From Beijerinckia sp. 28-YEA-48 (lineage in GTDB: Bacteria; Pseudomonadota; Alphaproteobacteria; Rhizobiales; Beijerinckiaceae): DNA of 64,000 bases. Position numbers and translations under genes: made by a program. Numbering within the stretch: position 1 is the first letter of the stretch; each line of letters opens with the position of its first letter. This document shows positions 33,103 to 41,578 of this stretch, piece after piece. The DNA lies in contig NZ_FNSI01000001.1 of the NCBI RefSeq assembly GCF_900104955.1, positions 1,212,001 to 1,276,000 of the forward strand, in the 5' to 3' direction. Below the pieces are notes generated by a model that did not search any database, was not told where the DNA came from, and saw only the letters and a program-made list of their open reading frames with translations.

Positions 33103-34323
33103 TTAATCGCCGGGCAGGGGCGCGGGGAGTAACAAGGTTGTCGTGAAACCGGGCACGGGCGGGGTGAGCCAGCGCCGCGCGCGACCGCGCCCGAAGGATT
33201 GCACCTTGTTGGCCGCTGCCAGCGCATCGAGCGCGCGCTGCACATTGCGCTGGCTGACGCCAAGCGCCAGAGCCAGCGCCGAACTCGACCAGGATTCGCC
33301 GTCGGCCATGAAAGCCAACACTGCCGCGTGGGTCTCTTCGACCGGCCGTGCCAGCACAACGATCTGTTGCGCCTGGTGTGGCGCCAGCGTGAAGCCACGC
33401 GCCGTCGCGTTCACATCGACGAGCGGTTTGAGCAGGCGGCGCAAGCGGCCAATCTCGACACGCAAGCGGGCGCGATGGGACTCGTCGGCCTCCTTGGCGC
33501 GGAAGGCGCTGATGACTAGCGTGTCACGCGTGACGTCTTGCGGCCAGGCTTCGGCCAAGGTGCGGGCGAGGGCGAACAACACCGGGCGCGTCGCCAGCGC
33601 TACGATGGTGCCGCCGCTACGCACCCCATGGCGGCAGGCGTCGACGATGAGCGCTTGCGAGGCAAACAGAGCTTCGACATCGTCGAGCAGGAGCGGGCGT
33701 TCGGCGCCGTTGGCGATCAATCGTGCGGCGGGTGCGTTCAAGATCCGCGCGGCGTTCTCGACCTCTGCCGTGAGCGCCGGAATATGCGCTTTGCGGGCGG
33801 TCTGTTCGGCGCGGGCGAGGGCGGCGCGCGCCGCTTTGGTGTCGAGGCGTCGCAGGGCGATGCCGGCGATCACCAGTTCATAGGTTGCCTTGAGCGATGA
33901 TGGCAGCGGCGCGGCATCGAGACCCGTGAGTGCGTGTTCGGCCTCGTCGAGACGGCCGATGAGCAGCAGGCGACGAACGTTGAGCAGGCGCGCATGGGCG
34001 GTGTTGATGGCATCGCTATGGGCTTCGAGGGTGGCGCGCGCCGCATCGAGCGCCTTGACGGGCCAGGAGAGGTCGCGGGCGGCAAGGGCGATTTCGGCCT
34101 CGGCGACGATGCAGCGGGCGCGCGCCATGGCTTCGCGTGGCCCGAAGGCACGAGCAGCACGGCGCACCAGCGCCTTGGCGCGGGGGAGGTCGCCGAGCTG
34201 CGCCATGGCGATGCCGCGTAGCGCCAGCGCCGGGGCATCCTCGCGCAGCGCCACGCGCTTGAGGGCGCCGAGCGGATCGCCCGCCGCTAGCGCTCGTGCC
34301 GCTGCTGTGATCAGCGAGTCCAT
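33103..34323 (-). CDS. Helix-turn-helix regulator with TPR-like N-terminal half
   Basis: 406 residues. The first 210 residues are Ala/Leu-rich helical hairpins resembling tetratricopeptide repeats ('LALRGIAMAQLGDLPRAKAL', 'KALDAARATLEAHSDAINTA', 'LKATYELVIAGIALRRLDTK'). The C-terminal half contains a winged-helix-like part ('ARLRVEIGRLRRLLKPLVDV') and a second HTH ('SSSALALALGVSQRNVQRAL', 'NKVQSFGRGRARRWLTP'). I recognise it only as a DNA-binding regulator of the kind found beside SMP-30-like and DUF899 genes in Rhizobiales. It is divergent from the DUF899-DUF2182 pair, its likely target, and upstream of the propeller gene. Confidence 0.65.
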   Translation of the reverse strand: MDSLITAAARALAAGDPLGALKRVALREDAPALALRGIAMAQLGDLPRAKALVRRAARAFGPREAMARARCIVAEAEIALAARDLSWPVKALDAARATLEAHSDAINTAHARLLNVRRLLLIGRLDEAEHALTGLDAAPLPSSLKATYELVIAGIALRRLDTKAARAALARAEQTARKAHIPALTAEVENAARILNAPAARLIANGAERPLLLDDVEALFASQALIVDACRHGVRSGGTIVALATRPVLFALARTLAEAWPQDVTRDTLVISAFRAKEADESHRARLRVEIGRLRRLLKPLVDVNATARGFTLAPHQAQQIVVLARPVEETHAAVLAFMADGESWSSSALALALGVSQRNVQRALDALAAANKVQSFGRGRARRWLTPPVPGFTTTLLLPAPLPGD

Positions 34324-34471
34324 TTAGATCCTGTCCCCAAAAAGTTCCGGCCGAAAAAATCCCGCCAAACTTGTCACTCCCACCGGGGGCTGTCCCGGGA
34401 TTACCACCTCTCAGGACGCTGACTGACGTTGGAGCACGAGTCAGCAGGATTCCTGACAAGAGGAGACAGTG

Positions 34472-35236
34472 ATGACGACACGTAGAACCGGGACACGTCA
34501 AGAGTGGCTGAAAGCACGGATGGACCTGCTCGAGGCTGAAAAAGAATTCTCGCGCCGTGGCGACGAACTGGCGCAACGGCGGCAGGAACTGCCATGGGTA
34601 CGTCTCGACAAGGACTACCGTTTCGAGACGGAGGCGGGCGATGCCTCGCTGAAGGATCTGTTCCGGGGGCGCTCGCAGCTGCTCGTCTATCACTTTATGT
34701 TTGGGCCCGATTACACGGCCGGCTGTCCGTCCTGCTCGTCGATCGCCGATGGGTTCAACGGTATCTCAGTGCATCTGGCCAACCATGACGTGATGCTCTG
34801 GGCCGTGTCGCGGGCGCCGCTCGCCAAGCTGCAGGATTATAAGAAACGCATGGGCTGGACCTTCCCCTGGGCTTCATCGTCCGACAGCAGCTTCAATTTC
34901 GACTTCAACATTTCCTTCACGCAAGAGCAGCAGCGCCAGGGCATCGAATATAACTTCCGGCGCGAGCCGGGGGCGGTTCAGCGCAAGGAAGAGACTCAGG
35001 GCGTTGGGGGGCAATCGGCGACCATGTGCGGCACGGACATGCTGACCTATCAACGCGAGCGGCCGGGTCTCAGCGCCTTCGTGCTGGAGGATGGCGCCGT
35101 CTACCACAGCTATTCTGCTTATGCGCGTGGTGTCGACGGCATTTGGGGCATGTATCCTTGGCTGGATCGCGCACCCAAAGGCCGCAACGAAGCGGGCATG
35201 TGGTGGCGTCGCCACGACGAATATGCCTCGGCCTGA
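34472..35236 (+). CDS. DUF899 family thioredoxin-like protein
   Basis: 254 residues from the ATG at 34472, with AGGAGA 5 nt upstream; an in-frame GTG lies one codon earlier. It shows the DUF899 layout: an N-terminal helical stretch ('WLKARMDLLEAEKEFSRRGD'), 'ELPWVRLDKDYRFE', a thioredoxin-like core with 'LLVYHFMFGPDY' and the CPSCS redox motif (Cys85, Cys88), then 'SYSAYARGVDGIWGMYPWLD' near the C-terminus. There is no signal peptide. Function is not established; the CxxC suggests a peroxiredoxin-like or disulfide role. It is followed 8 bp later by the DUF2182 gene and is divergent from the HTH regulator. Confidence 0.92.
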   Translation: MTTRRTGTRQEWLKARMDLLEAEKEFSRRGDELAQRRQELPWVRLDKDYRFETEAGDASLKDLFRGRSQLLVYHFMFGPDYTAGCPSCSSIADGFNGISVHLANHDVMLWAVSRAPLAKLQDYKKRMGWTFPWASSSDSSFNFDFNISFTQEQQRQGIEYNFRREPGAVQRKEETQGVGGQSATMCGTDMLTYQRERPGLSAFVLEDGAVYHSYSAYARGVDGIWGMYPWLDRAPKGRNEAGMWWRRHDEYASA

Positions 35237-35244
35237 GCGAAGCC

Positions 35245-36093
35245 GTGGCTTTCGTGCGCCGCACTGAAGACTGGGAGAGTTCGCGCAGCGTTGTCGCTGC
35301 GCGGATATCCACTTGGGTCTTCTTCACCGTTCTGGCGTTGCTCTTTGCCGCCAATGTGGGGCTGATCGTCGTCTGGTGCACCTCCATGTCGGGCATGGCG
35401 GCGATGCCGATGCCCGGCGACTGGACGATGTCCATGATGTGGATGGCCGTGTGCGGGCAGACGTGGCACGACGCCGGTTTCTCGTTCCTGGGCATGTGGA
35501 TCGCGATGATGATGGCGATGATGCTGCCGTCACTGGCGCCCGTGCTATGGCGCTATCATGAAGCGGTGCGGCGCGCCGGCGGGATGCGCCTTTGCCTGCG
35601 CACGCTGTCCATGGCCCTGGGCTATTTCGCCGTGTGGGGCTTGCCGGGGCTGGTGATCTTTGCGTTCGGCGCGCTGTTCGCCGATGTGGCGATGCGGGAA
35701 CCGGCGCTGGCGCGGGCCGTTCCGCTCGTGGCCGCCGTGGTCGTCGTGATGGCCGGTGTCTTTCAGTTCACCGCATGGAAGCTGCGACATCTCACCTGCT
35801 GTCGGGACATGTCTGGGTGGGGCTGGATATGTCCCGCGCAGGCCACGTCGGCCTGGCGACACGGACTGCGACACGGACTGAGTCTTGGCCTTCATTGCCT
35901 GTGCAGCTGCGCCGGCCTGACGGCGATCCTTCTCGTCACCGACATTATGGACCTTCGGACGATGGCAGCTGTGACAGCGGCCATCACGATCGAGCGCCTT
36001 GCCCCCAATGGCGCGCACATGGCACGCGCCATCGGAGCCGTTGTGATGGGGGTAGGGCTGTTGCTGATCGCGCGCGCTGTCGCGCTGGCCTAA
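35245..36093 (+). CDS. DUF2182 membrane protein (predicted metal-binding)
   Basis: 282 residues from a GTG at 35245; a GTG at 35254 is equally possible. The open frame extends upstream into the DUF899 gene but only as an overlap. It has about seven membrane helices. The Met/Trp-rich first loop ('SMSGMAAMPMPGDWTMSMMW') and 'SFLGMWIAMMMAMMLPSLAP' are DUF2182 hallmarks. A Cys/His cluster lies in the second half ('LRHLTCCRDM', 'SLGLHCLCSCAGLTAILLV'). The family has been proposed to bind metal, possibly copper. It is paired with DUF899, a recurring neighbourhood in alphaproteobacteria. Function is unknown. Confidence 0.88.
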   Translation: MAFVRRTEDWESSRSVVAARISTWVFFTVLALLFAANVGLIVVWCTSMSGMAAMPMPGDWTMSMMWMAVCGQTWHDAGFSFLGMWIAMMMAMMLPSLAPVLWRYHEAVRRAGGMRLCLRTLSMALGYFAVWGLPGLVIFAFGALFADVAMREPALARAVPLVAAVVVVMAGVFQFTAWKLRHLTCCRDMSGWGWICPAQATSAWRHGLRHGLSLGLHCLCSCAGLTAILLVTDIMDLRTMAAVTAAITIERLAPNGAHMARAIGAVVMGVGLLLIARAVALA

Positions 36094-36158
36094 AGCAAAC
36101 GCGCGCTAGTCTGAGTTGAGCCGGGAAACTCGATTGCTTCGTCGCTGCGCGCCAGCTC

Positions 36159-38021
36159 TCATGCCGCCTGCGGCACGAGGGAACCGGCCAGATGTTGGAT
36201 TTCACCTTCGAGGAAATGCGGCAATCGGGTGAAGGTGAGGGCGCCGCCGCCTGTCTGTGCCGCGCTGCTGAGCTGCGAGAGGGCTGTCGTCAACTCGGCC
36301 AGGTCGGCATCGGTGAGCGGCGGTGGTTTGGCTTTTCCCTGTTCGGCTGCCTGCTCGAGAGCCCAGCAGGCGGCGAGGGTTCGATAGGCGAGGCGCTGGG
36401 TGGCGACGACAGCGGGCCACATGCGCTCTGCCGCGCCTTGGTGGCGCGATAGGCCACCCATTTCCGTTTCAGTCGAGGTGACAAGAACGAAGACATTGTG
36501 CTGCAGCATGCTGCGCGCGCGGCGCGCGGCCGGTGTGGTCACCTGGCCGGCCGCGATATGTTGGAGCACGTTTTGGAGGGTCGTCAGGGTTTGGGCGATC
36601 TCCTGGCCGATGGAAGCGGCGGGGCTGCGCGCGGCCGTCAGTGCGTGGACGACGAGCGCGATGAGGCAGCCGACGAGCGTATCGATGCCGCGCGCCCAGA
36701 GCAGATGGCTATCGTCAGCCATGGGGCGTCCACCAGAGGCGATCAGCAGAGCGATGGCGGTGATGAAGACGACAGCCAGCGCGTAATTACGCGTGACCAC
36801 GATTTCGATGGTGAATTGCAGCAGCATCATCGTCGCCACAAGCCACAGGCCCGTTGGATGCAGCGTGAGGATGGCGGCGGCCAGGCATAGGCCCAGTAGC
36901 GTGCCGCTCATCCGTTCCACGCCGCGCTGCAGGGTCCGGGTCCAGTCCATGCCTTGATGCAGCATCAGAACGGCCGAGGCCATGACCCAATAAGCATGTT
37001 CGAGGCTGAAGGCAGCACCTGCTACGCCGGCTACCGCCACGGCGATACCGACACGTGCGGCGCTGCGCGCGGCCGGCGAGCGCAAACTTAAATTCTCAAA
37101 CAGCAGTCCCTTGAGGCCGGGCCGTCCCAAAGGCACTTGCGTCGGATCGGTTCGTTCGCGGCCGGCCTGCAATGATGTGGCGGCGGCGCCAATCTCGCGC
37201 GCCCGCGCGGCGACAGCGCTCATGCTGTCACCGGGCGTGCCGGCGGTGTTGATGCAGGTGGCGAACAGCAGATGCAGTTCGCGATTGAGTTCGCGCAGAC
37301 GGGCCAGAGCGCCGTTGGGGCGCGGCCGGGCTGGCTGCAAGGTGACCAGGGCGACCCAGGCTTCACGCAAAGCGAGTGCCGCGCCATGGCGTGCCGTGTC
37401 CTGTCCGGCGGTGCCGGTGGCTTGCGCGAGTTGCGCCACCGCTTTGGCGGCGGCGGTGACGGCGGCTTTTTCCGGCCCTCGGGGGGAGAACAGGGCGCCG
37501 GCCATGTGCAAGACCCAGGACAGGGCGCCCCCAGCCAACACCAGAAGGCCGATATGCCAGACGGAAATGTGAGCGGCGGGAAGCGCCGTGCCGGCGGCGC
37601 AAGCCAGCGCGAACATATAGGCGCCCGGCGGTCCGATCCTGAAGGCGTTGCAGATGAAGGTGGCGGCGATGGAGATCAGCACCACGAAAGGAACCACAAG
37701 CCACGGTTCTTCCTGTACCCAGGCGCCGAGGCTGACGACGAGAGCGAAAGCGAGCGCGATGCAAGCCACGACCGAGGCGCGGTTGCGATAGGGCCGGTCG
37801 CCGGCATAGAGCGCGGTGAAGGCGCCGATGGTCGCCATCATGCCGGCCGGCACGTCGCCGGCCATCCAGCCGGCAGCGACCGGCAAGCCCATGCTGAGCG
37901 CGGCACGCACCGCGCCGGGCCAGCGTGGGGCAGAGGGGCGCAATACGAACATGGCGCCCATTCTGAGGGTCGATTTTGGTGGCGGCGGTGTATCTGGCGA
38001 TGTGGGGACCTGTGGTGTCAT
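36159..38021 (-). CDS. FUSC family (YccS/AaeB-like) inner-membrane protein
   Basis: 620 residues from the ATG at 38021 ('MTPQVPTSPDTPPPP'); a Met nine codons earlier is possible. There are two halves of about five membrane helices each. The first ('AALSMGLPVAAGWMAGDVPA', 'AFTALYAGDRPYRNR') and second ('AARVGIAVAVAGVAGAAFSL', 'YWVMASAVLMLHQGMDWTRT', 'RGVERMSGTLLGLCLAA') both carry the fusaric-acid-resistance/FUSC pattern. Cytoplasmic helical segments separate them. FUSC proteins are linked to efflux of aromatic acids, but no membrane-fusion or outer-membrane partner is adjacent, so this may be a YccS-like stand-alone member. It is divergent from the binding-protein operon at 38199. Confidence 0.85.
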   Translation of the reverse strand: MTPQVPTSPDTPPPPKSTLRMGAMFVLRPSAPRWPGAVRAALSMGLPVAAGWMAGDVPAGMMATIGAFTALYAGDRPYRNRASVVACIALAFALVVSLGAWVQEEPWLVVPFVVLISIAATFICNAFRIGPPGAYMFALACAAGTALPAAHISVWHIGLLVLAGGALSWVLHMAGALFSPRGPEKAAVTAAAKAVAQLAQATGTAGQDTARHGAALALREAWVALVTLQPARPRPNGALARLRELNRELHLLFATCINTAGTPGDSMSAVAARAREIGAAATSLQAGRERTDPTQVPLGRPGLKGLLFENLSLRSPAARSAARVGIAVAVAGVAGAAFSLEHAYWVMASAVLMLHQGMDWTRTLQRGVERMSGTLLGLCLAAAILTLHPTGLWLVATMMLLQFTIEIVVTRNYALAVVFITAIALLIASGGRPMADDSHLLWARGIDTLVGCLIALVVHALTAARSPAASIGQEIAQTLTTLQNVLQHIAAGQVTTPAARRARSMLQHNVFVLVTSTETEMGGLSRHQGAAERMWPAVVATQRLAYRTLAACWALEQAAEQGKAKPPPLTDADLAELTTALSQLSSAAQTGGGALTFTRLPHFLEGEIQHLAGSLVPQAA

Positions 38022-38198
38022 GCGCTCATGCGGAATAGGTAGTTGCAATTTGAATTATATCGATATTTTCGTGTGGGCTCTTAACTGTGTCACCACCTTG
38101 CTGCTGGGTTTCCGTGGCTCGGCCGAGTATCTTCGGGCTTACGAGTATCTTCGACTTAAACGCCTCGCGACAACAAGTTTTCATGAAAGTCGGTGACG

Positions 38199-39071
38199 AT
38201 GCGCCTCCTGATGGTCGTGCTTGCCTTCCTCGGTCTAGCCGGCGTGGTCTCGCCAAGTTTGATCTCGCCAAGCGCGGCGCAGGCTCCCGCGACCGATCTT
38301 GCAGGGATCATCTCGCGCGGAGAATTGCGGGTTGCATTGCCGGCCTTCGATTCCGTGCCATTTTTCTATGTCCGAGAGGGTGCGCTTGAGGGCTCCGACA
38401 TCGACATGGCCCGCGATATCGCCTCTAAGATCGGCGTCAAAGCCGTCTTCACCCGTGCTGGCGGCAGTTTTGACGATGTGGTGGATCGGATTGCAACCGG
38501 CGGGGCCGATGTCGCGATCTGCAAGCTTAGCCGCACGTTGGCCCGGGCGCGCGTCGTCATCTTTACGCGGCCCTATATGGCGCTCAAACATGGGCTCGCC
38601 CTCAACCGGGTTAAGTTCGCTCAACTGGCGCGTGGCGAAGATCCGGCCGCGATTTTGCGCAAATACACGGGCAGTCTCGGGGTAATCCAAGGGTCGTCCT
38701 TTGCGCAGTTCGCGCGGACGAACTTCCCCACGGCGGATACCCGCGAGTTTGACTCGTGGGAGAACGTGCTCGCGTCGCTCCGTGCGGGCAAGCTCATCGC
38801 CGCCTATCGCGACGAGTTTGAGATCAAGAAAATCCTTATCGATGATGCAGCGGCTTCGCTGACCCTGCGCACGGTCACCTTGCTCGACCTGGAGGATACG
38901 CTCGGCATGGCCGTGCCGGCTGGATCGATTCAGTTGGCGGCCTTCCTCGACATGTACATCGCCAACGAAGTGAAGAGCACGTCGGCGGATGCCGTGATCG
39001 CCCGCTATGATCAGCTGGTCAAACAGTCCCCCGCCATGAAGCAGGCGACAACGCAGACCATGGCGCCTTGA
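38199..39071 (+). CDS. Family 3 extracellular solute-binding protein
   Basis: 290 residues from the ATG at 38199 (a GTG lies 6 bp upstream). The Sec signal is 'MRLLMVVLAFLGLAGVV', with cleavage near 'SAAQA'. The mature protein has the polar amino-acid-binding fold: 'IISRGELRVALPAF', 'VPFFYVREGALEGSDIDMAR', 'GGADVAICKLSRTLARARVV', 'FTRPYMALKHGLALN', 'GSLGVIQGSSFAQFART'. No ABC permease or ATPase follows. Instead a DAACS symporter starts 2 bp after its stop and a racemase follows, so the binding protein seems to feed a secondary transporter. The ligand is probably an acidic amino acid or dicarboxylate, inferred from the neighbours. Confidence 0.88.
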   Translation: MRLLMVVLAFLGLAGVVSPSLISPSAAQAPATDLAGIISRGELRVALPAFDSVPFFYVREGALEGSDIDMARDIASKIGVKAVFTRAGGSFDDVVDRIATGGADVAICKLSRTLARARVVIFTRPYMALKHGLALNRVKFAQLARGEDPAAILRKYTGSLGVIQGSSFAQFARTNFPTADTREFDSWENVLASLRAGKLIAAYRDEFEIKKILIDDAAASLTLRTVTLLDLEDTLGMAVPAGSIQLAAFLDMYIANEVKSTSADAVIARYDQLVKQSPAMKQATTQTMAP

Positions 39072-39073
39072 TC

Positions 39074-40393
39074 ATGCCCCTCATCTCGCGCTTCCTGCGT
39101 TCTCCCCTTGCCGTCGTTGTGGCCGCCACCGCCGGTATTGGCGTCGGGCTTGCAGCGCCACAAGTCGCTTTGGCGATGGCGCCGCTGAGCAAGCTCTATA
39201 TCGACCTTTTGAAGATGGTGGTGCTGCCGTTCATCGTCTCGTCGATCATCTTCAGCTTGCGCTCGCTCATCCGCGATCCCCAAGCGAGTTCCTATGTCGC
39301 GAAGGTGATTGCCGCGGTGATTGGCATTTCGGCCGCGGCCGTGGTGGTCGGCGTCGTCGGCACGCTGGTGATCCAGCCCGGTGTCATCCACGATCCGGCG
39401 ACGAGTGCTGCTTTCGGCAACGTCATCAACCGCGATGGCGGCGTGGCGACCGAGCTGCAGATGACCTTGCGCGAGCCGGAGAATAAGGTGCTGGAACCGG
39501 GCATGGTCGACATGCTGCTGCGTTTCGTGCCCGACAATGTGTTCCGCGCCCTGTCCGAGGGCGATACGATCAAGGTTTTGGTGTTCGCGCTGCTGTTTGG
39601 CTTCGCCGTCGGTCGCGTGCCGCACACCGTCTCCGAACCCTTCGCGCAGGCGCTCGAAACGGTCTACCGAACCTGTCTGATCCTGACGCATTGGTTCAAT
39701 CTGATGCTGCCGTTGGCGACCTTTGCCATGATCGCCCAGCAGACTGCTTCGATCGGTTTTCAGGCGCTTGGCCTGATGATCGGCTTCTTGACCGTGCTCG
39801 GCCTGTCGGTGCTGGTCTTTGCCGTCGTCACTTTCATGGTGATCGCGGTCAAGGTGCGCCAGTCGCCCTGGCGGGTGTTGAGTGCGCATAGGGACGTGCT
39901 GGTGATGGCGATCGCCACGCGCAGCAGCGTCAGTTGCGTGCCGCTGCTGATCGAAACACTGGTCAGCAAGCTGGGGTTCGGTCGCGCGGTGGTCGAATTG
40001 CTGGTGCCTCTGCAAACGGCGCTGTTGCGGGTCGGCCCGGTCCTGATGTTCGCGATCGCGCCGATTTTTATCGCCCAGCTCTATGGCAGGACCTTGTCGG
40101 CGTCCGACATCGTGCTGATCAGTCTGGTCGCTCTGCTGCTTGGCCCGACGACAGCTGGTATGAGCGGCATCACCACCATCGCCCAGATTGGTGTCATCTG
40201 CGGCTATCTCGGTCTGCCCTTCGATGCCGCCTTCGTGCTTTTCGTTGCGGTGGACACGATGTGCGACACGTTGCGGACGCTGGCGATCGTCATCACGGTC
40301 AGCGGATCGACGGCGGCGATCGCGCCACGCGATCAGGCCGCCGTCGTGCTGGACGAGGAGGATGAATTTGCCCCAGCGGTGGAGCGGGCATGA
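39074..40393 (+). CDS. Dicarboxylate/amino acid:cation symporter (DAACS/SDF family)
   Basis: 439 residues from the ATG at 39074; a TTG at 39068 overlaps the previous stop and could also serve. Features of the glutamate transporter fold: 'APLSKLYIDLLKMVVLPFIV' with 'SSIIFSL', 'GDTIKVLVFALLFGFAVGRV', the hairpin-like 'VLVMAIATRSSVSCVPLLIE' in place of HP1, 'AGMSGITTIAQIGVICGYLG' for HP2, and 'AFVLFVAVDTMCDTLRTLAI' for TM8. It imports substrate with Na+ or H+. The serine-rich HP1 is present as 'TRSSVS'. Its neighbours, a periplasmic amino-acid-binding protein before it and an Asp/Glu racemase after it with a 4-bp overlap, point to aspartate or glutamate. Confidence 0.92.
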   Translation: MPLISRFLRSPLAVVVAATAGIGVGLAAPQVALAMAPLSKLYIDLLKMVVLPFIVSSIIFSLRSLIRDPQASSYVAKVIAAVIGISAAAVVVGVVGTLVIQPGVIHDPATSAAFGNVINRDGGVATELQMTLREPENKVLEPGMVDMLLRFVPDNVFRALSEGDTIKVLVFALLFGFAVGRVPHTVSEPFAQALETVYRTCLILTHWFNLMLPLATFAMIAQQTASIGFQALGLMIGFLTVLGLSVLVFAVVTFMVIAVKVRQSPWRVLSAHRDVLVMAIATRSSVSCVPLLIETLVSKLGFGRAVVELLVPLQTALLRVGPVLMFAIAPIFIAQLYGRTLSASDIVLISLVALLLGPTTAGMSGITTIAQIGVICGYLGLPFDAAFVLFVAVDTMCDTLRTLAIVITVSGSTAAIAPRDQAAVVLDEEDEFAPAVERA

Positions 40394-41139
40394 GCCTTGC
40401 GCCGAAAAGATCCGGCCCGAAACTGCGGCTCGGCATCCTCGGCGGCCTGGGGCCGCTCGCCTCGGTCGACTTTTACGCCAAGCTGACCGAGCTGACGCAG
40501 GCGACGCGGGATCGCGAGCACGTGCCGCTCGTGCTCGTCAGCGCGCCGGAGATTCCAGATCGAAGTGCCGCCATTCTCGATCAGGGTGTCAGTCCGCTTG
40601 CCGAGCTGGAAGAGGCGGTTCGCTTGCTCGACGATCTCGGCGTCGAATGTATCGTCATCACCTGCAACACGGCCTATCACTGGTATGACGCCTTGGCGAA
40701 AGTCAGCCGCGCGCGCTTGCTGCACATAGCCGATGGCGTGATCCGCGCGCTTTCAACCCGGCTGGCGCCGGGCGCGCGTGTCGCGGTGCTCGGCACGCGC
40801 GGGACGCTGCGTTCTGGCTATTACCAACGCCGTCTGACCGCAGCGGGTTTCGACCCTGGGCCGCTGCCGGAGCCGAAGCTGCAGGCGGGCGTCGATCGCG
40901 TCATCGCCGCCGTGAAGGCCGGTCGAATTGCTGAAGCGGCTGTGGCGCTTCAAGAGGCTGTCGATCAGCTTGCCGCGGACGGTTGCGAAGCTGTTGTTTT
41001 CGCCTGCACGGAACTACCGATCGCCCATGCGGCTCGTACACAGGAGGTGGTGGGGCCGATCGTGCCGATCGATGCCACTCTCGAGCTGGCGCGCGAAGCG
41101 TTGATCGTCCTCGGGCACCCAATCAGAGAGCGGCCGTAA
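40390..41139 (+). CDS. Aspartate/glutamate racemase family protein
   Basis: 249 residues, starting with an ATGA overlap with the symporter stop. The cofactor-independent racemase fold with two catalytic cysteines is clear: 'GILGGLGPLASVDFYAKLTE' (N-terminal loop), 'ECIVITCNTAYHWYD' with Cys92, and 'AVVFACTELPIAH' with Cys206. The length matches aspartate racemases (YgeA-like). It would interconvert D- and L-aspartate or glutamate, fitting an operon that imports the D-form and converts it for metabolism. Substrate choice is inferred from context. Confidence 0.92.
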   Translation: MSLAPKRSGPKLRLGILGGLGPLASVDFYAKLTELTQATRDREHVPLVLVSAPEIPDRSAAILDQGVSPLAELEEAVRLLDDLGVECIVITCNTAYHWYDALAKVSRARLLHIADGVIRALSTRLAPGARVAVLGTRGTLRSGYYQRRLTAAGFDPGPLPEPKLQAGVDRVIAAVKAGRIAEAAVALQEAVDQLAADGCEAVVFACTELPIAHAARTQEVVGPIVPIDATLELAREALIVLGHPIRERP

Positions 41140-41204
41140 GGCGCTCGCGCAGTTCACGGATAAGCTGTTCGAACCGGCGACAGAGGATCGCTATTTGACT
41201 TTTA

Positions 41205-41238
41205 TATTTCCATATGGCTATATAGCTAAATGGAAATA
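41205..41238. promoter_or_regulatory. 34-bp operator dyad covering the ArsR start codon
   Basis: TATTTCCAT (41205-41213) and ATGGAAATA (41230-41238) are perfect 9-bp inverted arms. The palindrome GCTATATAGC (41217-41226) shares the same centre. The ATG of the ArsR gene is inside the right arm. TTGACT (41195-41200) and TATATA (41219-41224), 18 bp apart, form a promoter whose expected start is about 41230-41232. The transcript would therefore begin at the start codon, and there is no ribosome binding site. This is probably the autoregulatory site. Confidence 0.7.
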
Positions 41239-41577
41239 GAAAGCAGACCCACGCACCGTTTGGATAGAGCCTTCTACGCCCTGAGCGATCCGACGCGGCG
41301 GGCGATCTTGGCGCGTCTCGCCTTGGGCGAGGCCAGTGTTTCGGAACTGATGGCGCCGTTCGAGCTCAGTCAGCCGACGATCTCGAAACATCTCAAAGTT
41401 CTTGAGAGCGCTGGATTGATCGAGGGCGGCCGGGATGCGCAGCGGCGCCCGCGCAGGCTGGCGCCGCTCGCCATGAAAGACATCGCCGAATGGATCGAGC
41501 CTTTCCGGGCGCAGTGGGAGAGTAGGTTCAACAATCTGGATGCTCATCTCAGCAAGCTCAAAAAACGGGAGAAGTGA
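41230..41577 (+). CDS. ArsR-type (SdpR-like) winged-helix regulator
   Basis: 115 residues. The winged-helix domain is clear: 'FYALSDPTRRAILARLALGE', 'VSELMAPFELSQPTISKHLK' (recognition helix) and 'VLESAGLIEGGRDAQRRPRR'. The tail 'WIEPFRAQWESRFNNLDAHL' is typical of ArsR proteins paired with AHSA1-type SRPBCC genes; there are no metal-binding cysteines. No Shine-Dalgarno precedes the ATG, and a promoter and dyad sit directly on it, suggesting a leaderless, autoregulated mRNA. The SRPBCC gene begins 2 bp after its stop. A second ArsR-SRPBCC pair occurs at 54189. Confidence 0.93.
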   Translation: MEIESRPTHRLDRAFYALSDPTRRAILARLALGEASVSELMAPFELSQPTISKHLKVLESAGLIEGGRDAQRRPRRLAPLAMKDIAEWIEPFRAQWESRFNNLDAHLSKLKKREK

Positions 41578-41578
41578 C

